Origin: Branchiostoma floridae
Taxonomy: Eukaryota; Chordata; Leptocardii; Amphioxiformes; Branchiostomatidae
Direction: 5' to 3'
Assembly (NCBI RefSeq): GCF_000003815.2
Contig: NC_049984.1
Coordinates: 1,204,761-1,266,559 of the forward strand
Length of the DNA stretch: 61,799 nucleotides
The translations under genes and the position numbers were made by a program. The notes under the pieces were generated by a model. That model had not been told where the DNA came from and searched no databases. It saw only the letters and a list, made by a program, of their open reading frames with translations. Below are positions 24,001 to 34,470 of this stretch, piece by piece. Position 1 is the first letter of the stretch; each line of letters begins with the position of its first letter.

Positions 24001-27000
24001 CTGTGGGTTCCGCCAACCCGTAGTTGTCGCAGTACATCCCCGGGGTGCAAGGGGTCGCTTTTGAGCTGCCGCGGGGACAGAACTCGCCGGGAGAACAGCG
24101 CCCGCCCTCCGCGTCCGTGGCCGGTTGGGCCGACTTGGCTCCGCCCGTACAGAACCAGCCGGGATTGCACTCGTCTGTGGGCCAGGACAGGCCGGGTGTC
24201 TGGCAGTACGAGCTGGAAGGTAGGAACATCATCTTACATCTAACTACAAGCAATTGGGTACCTTTACGTACATACTAATTTGCTGAACTAAGGGAGTGGT
24301 GTAATTAACTGAAGGAACCACCAGGACACGCCTGGTGTCTGGCAGTAGGAGCTGGAAGGTAGGGTGGTCTCAGTCTTAGTACATCTAACAACACTCGGCA
24401 CTTGTTGACCGACATATACCTTTACGTACCGATGAACTAAGGGAGTGGTCTAACTGTGAATGAACCGTTAGGACAAACCAGCACATCTAGAATAGATAAA
24501 GGCAAATACTGTAAACAACTTTCCTACAGCCGTATCAGGTAGAACACGTAAATAGGCGATAGAATAGCAAGATACCTGAAGCACTGGCTTGCGTACAATT
24601 CCATCCCTTTTTCTAAGTAAGAGGACCAGTGAAGTTCATCAAGTTTTCTGTCCCCTGACCAGTCTGTACCGCGTTTACGTACGACACAGAAGCCAATTAT
24701 GGGTGTTTATCAATACAGATGTGTATGTAAGCAGTCGACCAAGATAAAAAAAATACCTTCTACATGATTCTCGATTAAAAAGCAAGTACACGTACCCGGG
24801 AGGACAGGGGAGACAATCTTCTTCACTCTGTGACCTGCGGTTCGCCGTGTAGGTTCCTATCGGACAGGGGAGGACACAGCTTTCTCCCGGGGAACAGTTC
24901 TGACCTCCGGGACAGCTGGGGAAGAAAATAAACTGTGTCACAAAAAAAAAATGCACAAAAAGACGACATCTGCATTAACGGTGTGTGTGTGCTGGGGGGT
25001 ACAAACTTTTTGTTCTCGCAGCTAAACCACCACCTACATCGGGTACACACAATGTCGAGAAGCAGCACTCCAGCCAGAAGCTCTGTGGAAGATGCCTGAT
25101 AGAGGTACGCAGGTAATAATCACTGGTTGTGAAAACGGATTCTCCAATATCCTACATTCTACCACCCTGCTGACATTATTCTCGGATGTCTGGGCAGGTC
25201 GAAAACAAGAAGCCTAAATTGGAAGGTATCTCAGCTTGTTTTATATGCAGACCATGTTGTTTTCATTCTCTGAGACTGATAAACAACTACAGCGCACTCG
25301 CGATAAACTAAACTTATTTTGTTCTCAATGGAGACTCTAAATTAACATAAAGTAAACAAAAATGATCATATTCAACGAATCTGATTGATTATTTTCAAAA
25401 CAAGCAGTCAAACATAGCGCACAAAGCCATACACAGCTTCAAATGTCTAAACCAATCCCGGTTTGACCCTATAGAAATGGCCGTTGTCGTCAATTCGCAA
25501 AAACACAAATTTTAGCAATGCCGTCAGCATCTCAGGAATGTCATCATGTCAACAATTGCGCGATACAATTCTCACTCTAAGCCAACCGGCCACGGTGACA
25601 ATAGCATCTAGCGATAAAAATGTCATGAGCCAAACCAATATTCGTGCTCTTCATGCATCTTAAATGGGCCAAACAAATAACCGGCCATCGGCAATTACAA
25701 ACAACCGCCATCGACTCTCCGAAACACACACAAAAATCTCACAAATTCTCCACTTCAGAACATCCACAAAACTCTGCTTCCGTAATCTGTATGTCACTGA
25801 TTAGATCCATCCCTTCGTGGTAATGCATCCCTCAACAAAATATTATTATACTCTCCAAGCAGAGGTTAGGCTCGGCCGGGAGACATCAAGAAAGACTACA
25901 AAATAGAAAGCCGGATAAAACTACTAAAAAACGTTAAAAAAAACAGCCGGAGCCTAACCTCTGCTTGGAGAGTAAACAATTACGCAACGACAAACACAAC
26001 AATTACGCAACAAAAGACTTCCCGGAACCCGACACTTCAGCTCCGAATACTTAAGCTTGAAGTGCAAGTCAGAGGTGCCCAAGGTGTGCCTCCACACCGC
26101 TTCGTGACTCACGTGTTTACATTTCCTGTGTGCCATTATTAGCAGGTGTATGTGGTAGGTACAACACTTCACTATACGAAACGCTACGGATATCAATTGA
26201 TCCACCCACAATTGGAAAAACCCTACTCTTTTCGATAAGTGTTGTGAGCTCTTTAACGTGCTTGTGGTGTCATTCTCCATTGAAGTTGAACGTCCTTTCG
26301 GAGAGACGGCTCTAACTGGAGCTAACTATTCATTTCCACCCGAGTGAAGTGAGGAGAATTGTGTGGAGTGCCTTTTACGCACGCACAAGATCGGTGACAG
26401 GACAGGATTAGAACCCGGGATCCCTTGGTTCTGAGTCAAACACTCGTTACGCCATGCGACCCGGCCATGGCGACATGACGTGGGCGCTTGTTTCCGGTGC
26501 ACGTTAACAGACCACTCGACAGTACAGCACAATCAAATCTACAACGATATAGATAGAGAGAAGCCCGACAGCTCAAAACTACTCATTTGGAGGTACTTAG
26601 TAGACTCTCCATGTACTTACTAGTGTCCTGGGTAACAGTCGGTACAGGACCCGTTGTCCCAGTACTGGCCAGCTGTACAATTAGAAACACAGTCCACTCC
26701 ACAGTCACATGTTGTCGCTGGATCAAAAGTACAGAAAAATAAATGACACATCAGCTCAATGTTATTATATCATGGATAACATTGCCGTTAAAAATGAAGC
26801 AAAATCGTCACTGTACTTTAACATTATTGGGGATATACAGATAACCATGTATTCAGCCTAGAAAATAAATCACCAATTAAAGACAGTTATATAATCCTAG
26901 CTGAAGACATAAATTAAAACTTCCGACCGAGAAAAGGTAAATTGGACTTACCCTCTACTCCTATGTCCTGATATTTCCAGCAGACAGATATGACAACAAA

Positions 27001-27190
27001 ATACCACAAAACACGATTGGGTCCCGACCCGTTGAGTTGGTGGGCAGAAACCTCCATGTCTTTACCGTCTTGTCTTTTGTAGAAAATGCGGTTAACTTGG
27101 GACAGTCTGTAATGATTTACAGGACGGAAAACCATCCACGCTATGTTCAGGTCTCTCTGCGATGGTAAAATCTCGCAAATCTTGACGGTT
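18079..27190 (-). CDS. Cys-rich GCC2/GCC3-like single-pass membrane receptor (5' end missing)
   Basis: Twelve exons with agreeing splice phases (transcript order): 27190-26952, 26717-26621, 24915-24796, 24212-23932, 23332-23240, 22420-22268, 21672-21466, 21115-21005, 20353-20245, 19566-19326, 18995-18928, 18169-18079 (stop TAG). Together they give about 602 residues. The first exon encodes a non-Cys-rich domain (VKICEILPSQRDLNIAWMVF). The next seven carry CPxGxYC units typical of ephrin-receptor-like GCC2/GCC3 repeats (CPAGFYCPPAAG, CAAGYYCPGGQ, CPRGYYCPEGS, CTPGMYCDNYG). Exon 20353-20245 holds the membrane span (SLIAVGSVAGVAILVAMATS). The tail of about 130 residues includes HYEVIP and ends acidic (DAPLFENEGESDEEAE). 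Extracellular N-terminus and cytoplasmic tail are inferred. The 5' exons fall in the 27252-27462 gap or beyond. Confidence 0.8.
18210..18373. mobile_element. Palindromic MITE (TAGTCTCC family)
   Basis: Inverted repeats of over 45 bp starting TAGTCTCCAGGCAGACC and ending GGTCTGCTTGGAGACTA, with an 8-bp flanking duplication GTAGACAG (18202-18209, 18374-18381). It sits in the last intron of the Cys-rich receptor gene. Its ends resemble those of the MITEs at 33444, 44872 and 48988. Confidence 0.8.
18695..18718. repeat. Poly-C run
   Basis: More than 20 consecutive C, an intronic homopolymer whose exact length is likely unreliable. Confidence 0.85.
19652..20039. mobile_element. hAT-type non-autonomous element
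   Basis: Left end CAGGGCTCGAAATAC and right end GTATTTCGAGTC are inverted, flanked by the exact 8-bp duplication TTGCCAGT (19644-19651, 20040-20047). The right end has lost about 3 bp. It is intronic, between the membrane-span exon and the tail exon of the receptor gene. Interior T/A-rich ACCTT repeats, no transposase. Confidence 0.8.
22600..22830. repeat. Octamer-containing repeat fragment
   Basis: Contains AATTATGCAGATGAG then ATTTGCATAAT, and a second pair AATTATGCAGATGTG then ATTTGCATAATAAG. It is a diverged relative of the satellite at 50460-51140. Confidence 0.5.
24183..24475. repeat. Tandem duplication of about 140 bp across an exon acceptor
   Basis: 24183-24315 and 24325-24475 share TGTCTGGCAGTA, AGCTGGAAGGTAGG, ACATCTAAC, CCTTTACGTAC and AACTAAGGGAGTGGT in order. 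The first unit contains the true acceptor (24213) and first codons of the exon 24212-23932. The second unit, upstream in the transcript, carries a mutated copy of the same junction. Confidence 0.65.
25849..25974. mobile_element. Palindromic MITE (TACTCTCC family)
   Basis: Near-perfect 28-bp ends TACTCTCCAAGCAGAGG and CCTCTGCTTGGAGAGTA around an A-rich loop. No convincing target duplication was seen. Intronic in the receptor gene. Confidence 0.75.
26230..26535 (-). repeat. tRNA-related SINE copy
   Basis: Shares with 61335-61570 the ordered words TTTAACGTGC, AACGTCCT, GAGGGACGG-like (GAGAGACGG here), GAGTGAAGTGAGGA, CACAAGATCGGTGAC and a region resembling a tRNA T-arm read on the minus strand (complement of GGATTAGAACCCGGGATC). 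Not a functional tRNA: no acceptor stem or cloverleaf was found. Confidence 0.5.
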
Positions 27191-27251
27191 CTAAGGAGCA
27201 AAGACTTTAACTGTCTGAATCATTTCCTGAATTCCCTGCCGACATGCTTCA

Positions 27252-27462
27252 NNNNNNNNNNNNNNNNNNNNNNNNNNNNNNNNNNNNNNNNNNNNNNNNN
27301 NNNNNNNNNNNNNNNNNNNNNNNNNNNNNNNNNNNNNNNNNNNNNNNNNNNNNNNNNNNNNNNNNNNNNNNNNNNNNNNNNNNNNNNNNNNNNNNNNNNN
27401 NNNNNNNNNNNNNNNNNNNNNNNNNNNNNNNNNNNNNNNNNNNNNNNNNNNNNNNNNNNNNN
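27252..27462. other. Assembly gap
   Basis: 211 N. It probably hides an exon of the Cys-rich receptor, because the exon starting at 27190 needs a phase-2 predecessor. Confidence 0.95.
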
Positions 27463-27529
27463 GTATCACATTTCAAAATGCACCTAGCCGCTATCCGCTA
27501 GAGGTCGTTTTCAATACCCGGAACCTGAC

Positions 27530-27617
27530 CGGAGCACTCAGTACAAATAAACGTAAACGTCCGAGGATCGATCGGGTCACGAAACTTTCGTGCATGATCA
27601 TGCCAGTAATACACAAG
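27530..27617 (-). CDS. Candidate further 5' exon of the Cys-rich receptor
   Basis: An open stretch reading LVYYWHDHARKFRDPIDP and then TFTFICTECS, with a donor GTCAGG (phase 1) and a possible acceptor GATGAAAG. The composition fits an extracellular domain. The phase does not join directly to 27190, so at least one exon would lie in the gap. Weak call. Confidence 0.35.
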
Positions 27618-27630
27618 CTTTCATCGAAAT

Positions 27631-28570
27631 TCCTTTTCATATCAGTTATGGTTTATTAATGGGAATTTATGGTCCACCTAAAACAACGCTTTGCGGGCCA
27701 GATAATTTTTTAGCCCGGATTCCTTTGGACTCTACACTCGGAGTAATACAGGAATGAGACCTTAACCACGTCTCTAACAACAGTACTACCCTTCATGACG
27801 TAGGATTTGGAGCGTTCCATTTAATTGGGTGCGGTGGGGGGTATTCTACTGTGCGGCGCGTGTTGAAGTATAGAAGTACATTTATAAATGGTAAGACTGC
27901 CGAATCAGTCCAATTTTTTGTCTGACAATACTATATATACTTTATACAAATCAATAGTCAGGTGATTATTTGGGCAGATTAAATTTAAATTCAAGGCCGG
28001 CCTGTCGTGTCAATCCATAGTAGTCCGCTATGATTTAGTAACAGTCTTTATTTTCTTTAATTATCAATACAAGACTTTTAACCATACTTTCACTGAGCAT
28101 ATGAACTATCAACAATATTCAATTAGACTATTGCCTCTCGTCAGTACATTGCTTATGATATAATGTAGTCATGGTGTAAACTATAAGATACAGAAAGGTT
28201 CTTAACCACATTGAATCGACCTGATGAATGCCCCAGAGGTTTGTATCCTTTGAGAAGTCTCCACAGTACAGCCTATTTGGTGATTCCCTCTTCCGGCAAT
28301 GGTCGATGGCGCCCACATGGAATCCATCATGTAACCTTCCGGCTTTTTTGCCTGTCTATATACTTTTCCACGCATGTTGCGCCCTTTTGCTCATTATTCA
28401 AGCGGTGCGCACTATTTATTTTGGCTAAAACCAGCCACGAAAATTGCCGCACCCGAAATAAGAACAAAGTACACAACAAATGAAGACAATAAGACTGATC
28501 CACACTTCTGTCTAAAAATTATCCAGTCGTGTTTTTGCAGATCACAGCTGTAAAGACGCTGTTGATGTCA
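27631..28570. other. Intergenic between receptor and NIPSNAP gene
   Basis: Contains the second copy of the 3745-3990 repeat (about 27790-27850). TTTATT at 28415-28420 gives AATAAA on the minus strand, about 160 bp after the NIPSNAP stop, and is a plausible poly(A) signal. No gene is supported. Confidence 0.45.
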
Positions 28571-28577
28571 CCGGTCC

Positions 28578-31500
28578 CTACTGCATGGGTGAGAAAGAGC
28601 TGGGCAGGAGGATCTTGGACCACTGATGAACCAGGTTTGGCGCGCTCTCACGGGCTGGGGAAGCAGAGGAGAATTGTAAGCCAACAGACGCTTTATTATT
28701 ATTATTTTTTTCGACCTTTATTTAACCGTGATACACCTTCGGCCGAAGCCGTTTTTCAAGATTTCAAAGGTGGAGGAGGTCAGGGGTCTTTCCTTCCTAA
28801 TAGTACATACTAGAATTTATAAATACATACTTATGTTCAAAATAGTCAACATAATATCAGTCCATCTTCTCATAGTCATTATCAACTGAATTTCTCTCTC
28901 GGTGACGTGGAGTCTATCATGCGGTATTGGATAAATAGTATTGGATGCTAGATACCATATTCCTACTGGTGTGATTTTACCACTTAAGATACAATGATCT
29001 ACAGTAAAATGTGACCATAATATACATATATGCGCCATACCCTAACTTTTTATTAGCAGATTTAACTTAATAACTGCTACAGATATGGACTACGAGGCTA
29101 CTTCAGATAGTTACAAGCTGCTACAGACGTTGACAAGCTAGTACAGATACTTACAAGTTGCTACAAATATCTACAAGCTGCTACAGATATGGACGCACAA
29201 GCAAGCTGCTACAGTTATGGACTTACAAGCTGCTACAATGGCGGCGTCCTGGGCAGCCCTGGCCCTTCCCAGCATCCTCTGGTCCAGGTCCTGGTGGTGC
29301 CACAGCATGTAGACTGGTCACGTGACACAAACAACAAGTACTGTATTAGACTATGGTAACTTTTAAAGATCCAAAAATATTGTATTTGGCATATAGTTGC
29401 TTCATTTGGAAGTAATCAAGACAATACTACTGTTTATCATCTCCTTAATCTCACAGAAAACAGATAGTACGTACAGTATCTATAGGCTCTTCGTACGGTA
29501 ACATTTCCCTAGTTATTTTCGACTCGCGCAAATTATGAGCGTTCCGTGTGTGTGTTTTTGGGGGGGGGGGGGACTCAACACTAGGTCCAGAGACAGGGCC
29601 GCTAACCTCTGGACCACGTGTAGCCCAGTAATTTCATGTACATGTCTTTCATGCTGTGAAGTAAACCTGTCTAGTGTTTGTTTCTGAAACTATCTAGATA
29701 TCTAATAAAAGCCGTGGGTTGTTGAGTTGGGATCAGTCTGAGAGGGGTGTCAGTCAGACGAAGGAATCAGAGAAGAGTCTCCCAACTCGCAGTTCTCGTG
29801 CATATGCAATGGCATGCTTGTGTCCTGTGTGTGATTCTTGGTCTTGTCGTCTAATAGTGCCTCGTGCAGCATTCAAAGAATGACCACTTACACACGCACG
29901 CTACTACAAAATAGTCTATAACTATAATCCAGTAAAGCCCCGCTCACCCCTGTTGAGCTCTCCGAACTCGCTGCTCCAGACGCCGAGCAGATCCGCGTAC
30001 CTGAAGGCGGCGCGAGCCTGGATAGTCTTCCTGAAGGGTTCCTGCCAGGGCGCCCCCGGGGTCATCCGGTAGGACCTCAGCTCATACCGACCTGAAACAT
30101 AGCAGGGTTGAACAAGTTTTCTAAAATCCACTTGTCCTATCGGGCAAGCACATAAAAAATGTACTTGCCCGAGCCAATTTTTCACTTGCTCAAAATTCAA
30201 ATGTCACTGTTACTAGTATATGCATTTTCACTTCCAGCAATGGAATTCTCTGTAGACAATTGCTTGATGTCATGACTGTAAAAAGTAACAAGTATATCAA
30301 AATTGCACTAAAATCAATGGAAAAATCTTACTTGCCCGATCGGACAAGTGGGGTAGGACAAGCACTTAACCGAACAGCACTTTCACTTGCCCTGGACAAT
30401 AGGGCTAGTGGACTTGTTTATCCCTGCATACGGTCTTTTATTTTCATTTACAAGGCTTTTTTTACAGGTGATGACATCTTGTCAAGTTGCCCAAACGTTT
30501 CTCAGTCGTGCTGGGGGCACATTTACATATTGCAATAGTATATCAAGAAATGTACACAGCATGCTTATGAGTAATTCTTTTTACGCTTGCCATCTGTGTT
30601 TGTAGTAATCGTGGTGCAACGCTTAACCTTCTTCCAACACGTACACAGAGGTATACATGGATCAATGTCACCTTCTTTAGGAACAATACTTATAACCTTG
30701 AACTTTATTCTTTAATTTTCAACAATCTGGACAATCACTTCAAAATGTGAACATGAGAGAGTTACGGGAACGTACTTCATTAACACTTGATCTTTTGGAT
30801 AAGTGACGTCGGTAATTGGTCAAACGTGCCAGGAACTTTGACATCATGATTTACATTTTTGTGCATTTTGTTGTCCTTTATAGCAGACTTTGAGTTTCCC
30901 CGAACTGACTGGCCTTCAAGCCATGTTCATTTCCGTTTTAAACTGACCTCCGGGCGTGTCTGGGTACTTGAGCGGGCTCCAGGGCATGGGCAGCAGCAGG
31001 GCGTTCTCCTGGTGCTCGATCGTGGGCAGCAGCTTGTTCAGCGTGCTCATCCACCCCGTGTGCGCAGAGCGCGTCCTGGCCACCGCCGTCCTGTGGGCAA
31101 AGTCGTCTGTCCGGGGAGGGAGGAGAAGCTAGGGTTAGGATGGGAGCTCATCTGAGTCTTCGATATAAATTTTTTTACGTCGTAGAGCTGGAAAAAAGCC
31201 AATGGTACTTGACAATCTGATCATTTTTTCTACAATCAACATTTTTAAGAGGAAACAACATACAAAGGTGAGAAATCATTTGTTATTTTGATGGTATGGT
31301 TTAAAGAACAAATAAAGAAACAAAATTAATTACATACTGGCTTATGGGACTGATGAAGATGATCTTATCTTATAATTTGCAGTCGCTAAATGAAGAATGG
31401 TCATGTACCGTTATCGTTGACACTAAAAAGGTTCAGTAACCTTTGATTCACGTGAAATATATGCTATAAAAGCTGACCATGTTACGACTGTGAATTAAGC

Positions 31501-33223
31501 CATGCTCTCACAGTAAATTACTTTGCTGAATACAGTCTTACAGTCCCCGATACCGACCGACACTCCGAAACTAGAACTCACAGATGACCCACCTGGTTCA
31601 AACCCCCATGTCCACCCTCCAGAACTGGTCCCACTTACTCCGTACTCCTACAGGTAAACCACAAGGTTCAAATCCCCCGAGCCGACCGTCCAGAATCGAT
31701 CCTACTTTCCGCACTCCCACAAATTACTAGTTACCACCTGGTTCAAATCCCTCAGAACTGGTCCTACTTACCGTACTCCTACAGGTTAACCACCTGGTTT
31801 AAACCCCCCAAGTCGACCCTCCAGAACTGGTCCAACCTACCGTACTCCCACATATGAACCACCTGGTTCCAACCCTCCAGAACGGGTCCCACTTACCGTA
31901 CTCCCACATATGAACCACCTGGTTCCAACCCTCCAGAACGGGTCCCACTTACCGTACTCCCACATATGAACCACCTGGTTCCTTCCCTCCAGAACTGGTC
32001 CTTCTTACCGTACTCCCACAGATTAACCACATGGTTCAACCTTCCAGAACTGGTCCCACTTACCGTACTCCCACAGATGAACCACCTGGTTCAGACCCCC
32101 CAAGTCCACCGTCCAGAATCCGACCATTTTGCTCATCTCCTTGCGCAGATGCACATTCTCCTCCAGGATTTCCATGAACTCCCAGAAGAGGGCGGGTTTG
32201 ATGTGATACGTGCGCAGTTCGTACAGTTTGGGCCGGCCGTCCCCGCTGGTGCAGAACCCGGATGTGCAGGCGGCACGGGAACGCTTGAGCTGGGAACACG
32301 GTTTGGGGACCCCGGATAAGAAAGATGGCATCTTGTGTTTTCTTTTGAATGTGTGTAACATGTAGCAAAGCAGTGCTCTACACAACATATTTTCACAACA
32401 GGAAATGGTAATCACAAAACGCACACAGCAGAAACCAACACGTGTGATTTAATCACTTCCATAGCATCGCACACCTCCATCAAAACGTAAAAAGATTTAA
32501 AAAAAAAAAGCAAAATGCAAATGTTTAACAGGCATGCAGCCACTGTCTCGTAGGTTGAACTAATTGTAATGGCATCGTTTTTGAACTGCTGACATTGTGA
32601 TGGACCGTCAGGATTGGCCCACAATAGGTCTAAGACTATGTGTGCTACCTAGCGACTTTTCACATTATTGCACACAAAATGTACTTCACACGTGTCAGGC
32701 ACCATTTCATATTTTATAGTGCTTCAATTATTGTGCAGTTCCATTCCAGTTTCTATAGTTTTGCGTCGGGTTTGTACAACCTGGTAGCCAGTCGTATTAT
32801 ATAGCTCCCGAGTCTCTTCTGTCCTCTCTGCAAATGTGACTGTTGTCTTCTCGCTTTGCAAAACAGTCATTGTACCTTTACTTTAGAGTAGCGTTATAGG
32901 ATAGTGTGTGTGTACTAGTAGGTGTGTGTGTGTGTGTGTGGGGGGGGGGGGGTGGGTATTTGTCGTAGGTTCCTGTCCCTTTGTGGAGCCCCCTTTAGCT
33001 GTGGAAACGGACTCAAACACACATCTTCTGACTGAGCCAACACACAGTGTCGCGAGTAAGAGCGTCCCTCAACCTATTTTCCACAGGGAAACAACACTGC
33101 CCCCCTCCCCCTTCTCAACGTACTTCCGCGTTCTGTGGTGATAACATGGCTTCATACACAAACGGCATGCTCCCTTACCTGGCGCCGAAGCAGCTGCAGC
33201 CCACACGACACCTGCCTCAGCAT
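28578..33223 (-). CDS. NIPSNAP3-like mitochondrial protein, complete six-exon gene
   Basis: Exons (transcript order): 33223-33179, 32289-32064, 31106-30948, 30091-29948, 29313-29227, 28654-28578 (stop TAG). All phases agree and the spliced CDS is 738 nt, 245 residues, matching the roughly 250-residue NIPSNAP3 class. The start MLRQVSCGLQLLRRQ is Arg-rich without acidic residues, as in a mitochondrial presequence. The two ferredoxin-like NIPSNAP halves are clear: KLYELRTYHIKP, HLRKEMSKMVGFWTVDLGG and VVHLWEYDDFAHRTAV in the first; YELRSYRMTPG and GVWSSEFGELNRVYMLWHH in the second. The family ending is present (KILLPSSFSPMQ). NIPSNAP proteins act in mitochondrial matrix and mitophagy signalling in vertebrates; the role here is by homology. 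Exons 2 and 5 end inside minisatellites. Confidence 0.9.
28690..28805 (-). repeat. Retroelement 3' tail fragment
   Basis: On the minus strand it ends ACGGTTAAATAAAGGTCG followed by A-rich sequence, with a TTCGGCCGAAG palindrome. It resembles the LINE tails at 45335 and 58606 in layout, not in close sequence. Confidence 0.4.
29072..29240 (-). repeat. 20-22-bp minisatellite spanning the exon 5 splice donor
   Basis: About eight units of ACAAGCTGCTACAGATATGG type. The unit next to the exon is the real exon end and donor of NIPSNAP exon 5 (29227; AGCTT then GTAAGT). The other units lie downstream in intron 5 and several keep a donor-like CTTGTAAGT or near match. Confidence 0.8.
29559..29571. repeat. 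Poly-G run
   Basis: Thirteen G after TGTGTGTTTTT, in intron 4 of the NIPSNAP gene. Confidence 0.85.
30103..30426. mobile_element. hAT-like MITE
   Basis: Ends CAGGGTTGAACAAG and complement of CAGGGATAAACAAG. Inner words CACTTGTCC and CGGGCAAG recur inverted on the other side. A clear 8-bp duplication is not seen (CATA only). Located 12 bp upstream of the exon 4 acceptor, in intron 3 of the NIPSNAP gene. Confidence 0.65.
31575..32090 (-). repeat. 56-bp minisatellite carrying exon 2 end plus donor (array A)
   Basis: About nine units, read on the plus strand as TTACCGTACTCCCACA, ATGAACCACCTGGTT, then CCTCCAGAACTGG. On the minus strand every unit contains the coding end of NIPSNAP exon 2 (NQVVHLWEY) and its GTAAGT donor. 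Two adjacent units at 31894 and 31950 are identical apart from array edges. The unit at 32064 is the genuine exon end. Confidence 0.85.
32905..32952. repeat. GT microsatellite followed by poly-G
   Basis: GTGTGTGT run then about 12 G, in intron 1 of the NIPSNAP gene. Confidence 0.85.
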
Positions 33224-33443
33224 CGGGACACGCCTTTTGTGCAGGAAAACCGACCCTTGTAGCAGCTTGTAGAAGCCTAGGCGTTATCTCTGCGTTAACG
33301 TCTGTGTCAAGACAGACGTACTGTACCGGCCGCGAACGACATCTGACCCTCGTCAGCTGTTATTCAGTCACGGGGTCATAGTAGACGTAACGACGTCACA
33401 GTTTACTGGCAGGTCCTCACTTCTTGTCGTCACAGAAAGCTTC

Positions 33444-33645
33444 TAGTCTCTACCAGACTCCGGATCGCTGGAAAAATCGTAGAAATGGAACAAATCAGAG
33501 GAGTAAGCCGGCCAGAGGAATATAACCGGCCAGGGAACAGCACGCGATCGTCCTGGGATCGCGAGCTGTTCCCTGGCCGGTTATATTCCTCTCTATTTGT
33601 TCCATTTCTACGATTTTCCAGCGATCCGGAGTCTGGTAGAGACTA
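33444..33645. mobile_element. Palindromic MITE, TAGTCTCTACC family, copy A
   Basis: Near-perfect inverted repeats beginning TAGTCTCTACCAGACTCCGG, flanked by the 9-bp duplication GAAAGCTTC (33435-33443, 33646-33654). A 9-bp duplication suggests Mutator-like mobilisation. It lies about 220 bp upstream of the NIPSNAP start codon, and the same insertion is shared by the duplicated copy at 44872. Confidence 0.85.
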
Positions 33646-34117
33646 GAAAGCTTCCCAAAACCCGACCAGTGTGGATGTCATCTCATATTCGAAGCTTGAG
33701 AAGGCGTGTCGTCAATACTGCTGCTGATTGGACGCGACGGGGGCGTGTCCTCGGGTTGATTGGTTAGTGAAAAAAGCGCGGGAAATTTGAAATCTTTTCC
33801 GGGAAAGTGCAGAGGAACTGTGTCTAAATAAATCCACATCGGTCTTAATGCCATGAGTGTTTGTATTTATTGTACTGCATCTTCCTCGACTTCTATACTG
33901 GGATAATACACCTATTGCTGCCAGATAGACGGTCATGGCAGCAGAAATGTTTCATCAGTAGACTTTAATATTGGCCTGATTACGTGAAAGGAAAATTCAA
34001 ATGCATAAAAATACTTACGAGTGTAACACATTGTCGAACAAGTCTACGGTATCCGGTCTCTTATTCATGTCATAATGTGAGACAAAGTCACAGTCAATTT
34101 TCGAAACGATAGTGTCA

Positions 34118-34470
34118 ATGGAACTGGTCCACTTACCGTACTCCCACATATGAACCACCTGGTTCAACTCCAGAACGGGTCCCACTTACCGCACTCCCAC
34201 ATATGAACCACCTGGTTCAACCTTCCAGAACTGGTCCTACTTACCGTACTCCCACATATGAACCACCTGGTTCAACCTTCCAGAACTGGTCCTACGCTTA
34301 CCATACTCCCACAGATGAACCACCTGGTTCAAACCCCCATGCCCACCTTCCAGAACTGGTCCTGCTTACCGTACTCCCACAGATTAACCACCTGGTTCAA
34401 TTCCTCCAGAACTGGTCCTGCTTACCGTACTCCCACATATTAACGACCTGGTTCAGACCCCCCAAGTCCA
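34118..34470 (-). repeat. 55-bp minisatellite carrying exon 2B end plus donor (array B)
   Basis: Six to seven units of the same type as array A, ending at the donor of the duplicated exon 2 (34426). Units differ between arrays, so the arrays kept evolving after the duplication. Confidence 0.85.

Noticed and set aside
27143-27501. Open frames running through the N block
   Set aside because: Unknown bases are translated as X; the frames have no evidence. The same holds for frames across 36349-36516, 46831-47448 and 57920-58019.
28211-28483. Open frames upstream of the receptor gap as a gene
   Set aside because: No splice sites, motifs or repeat match; probably chance.
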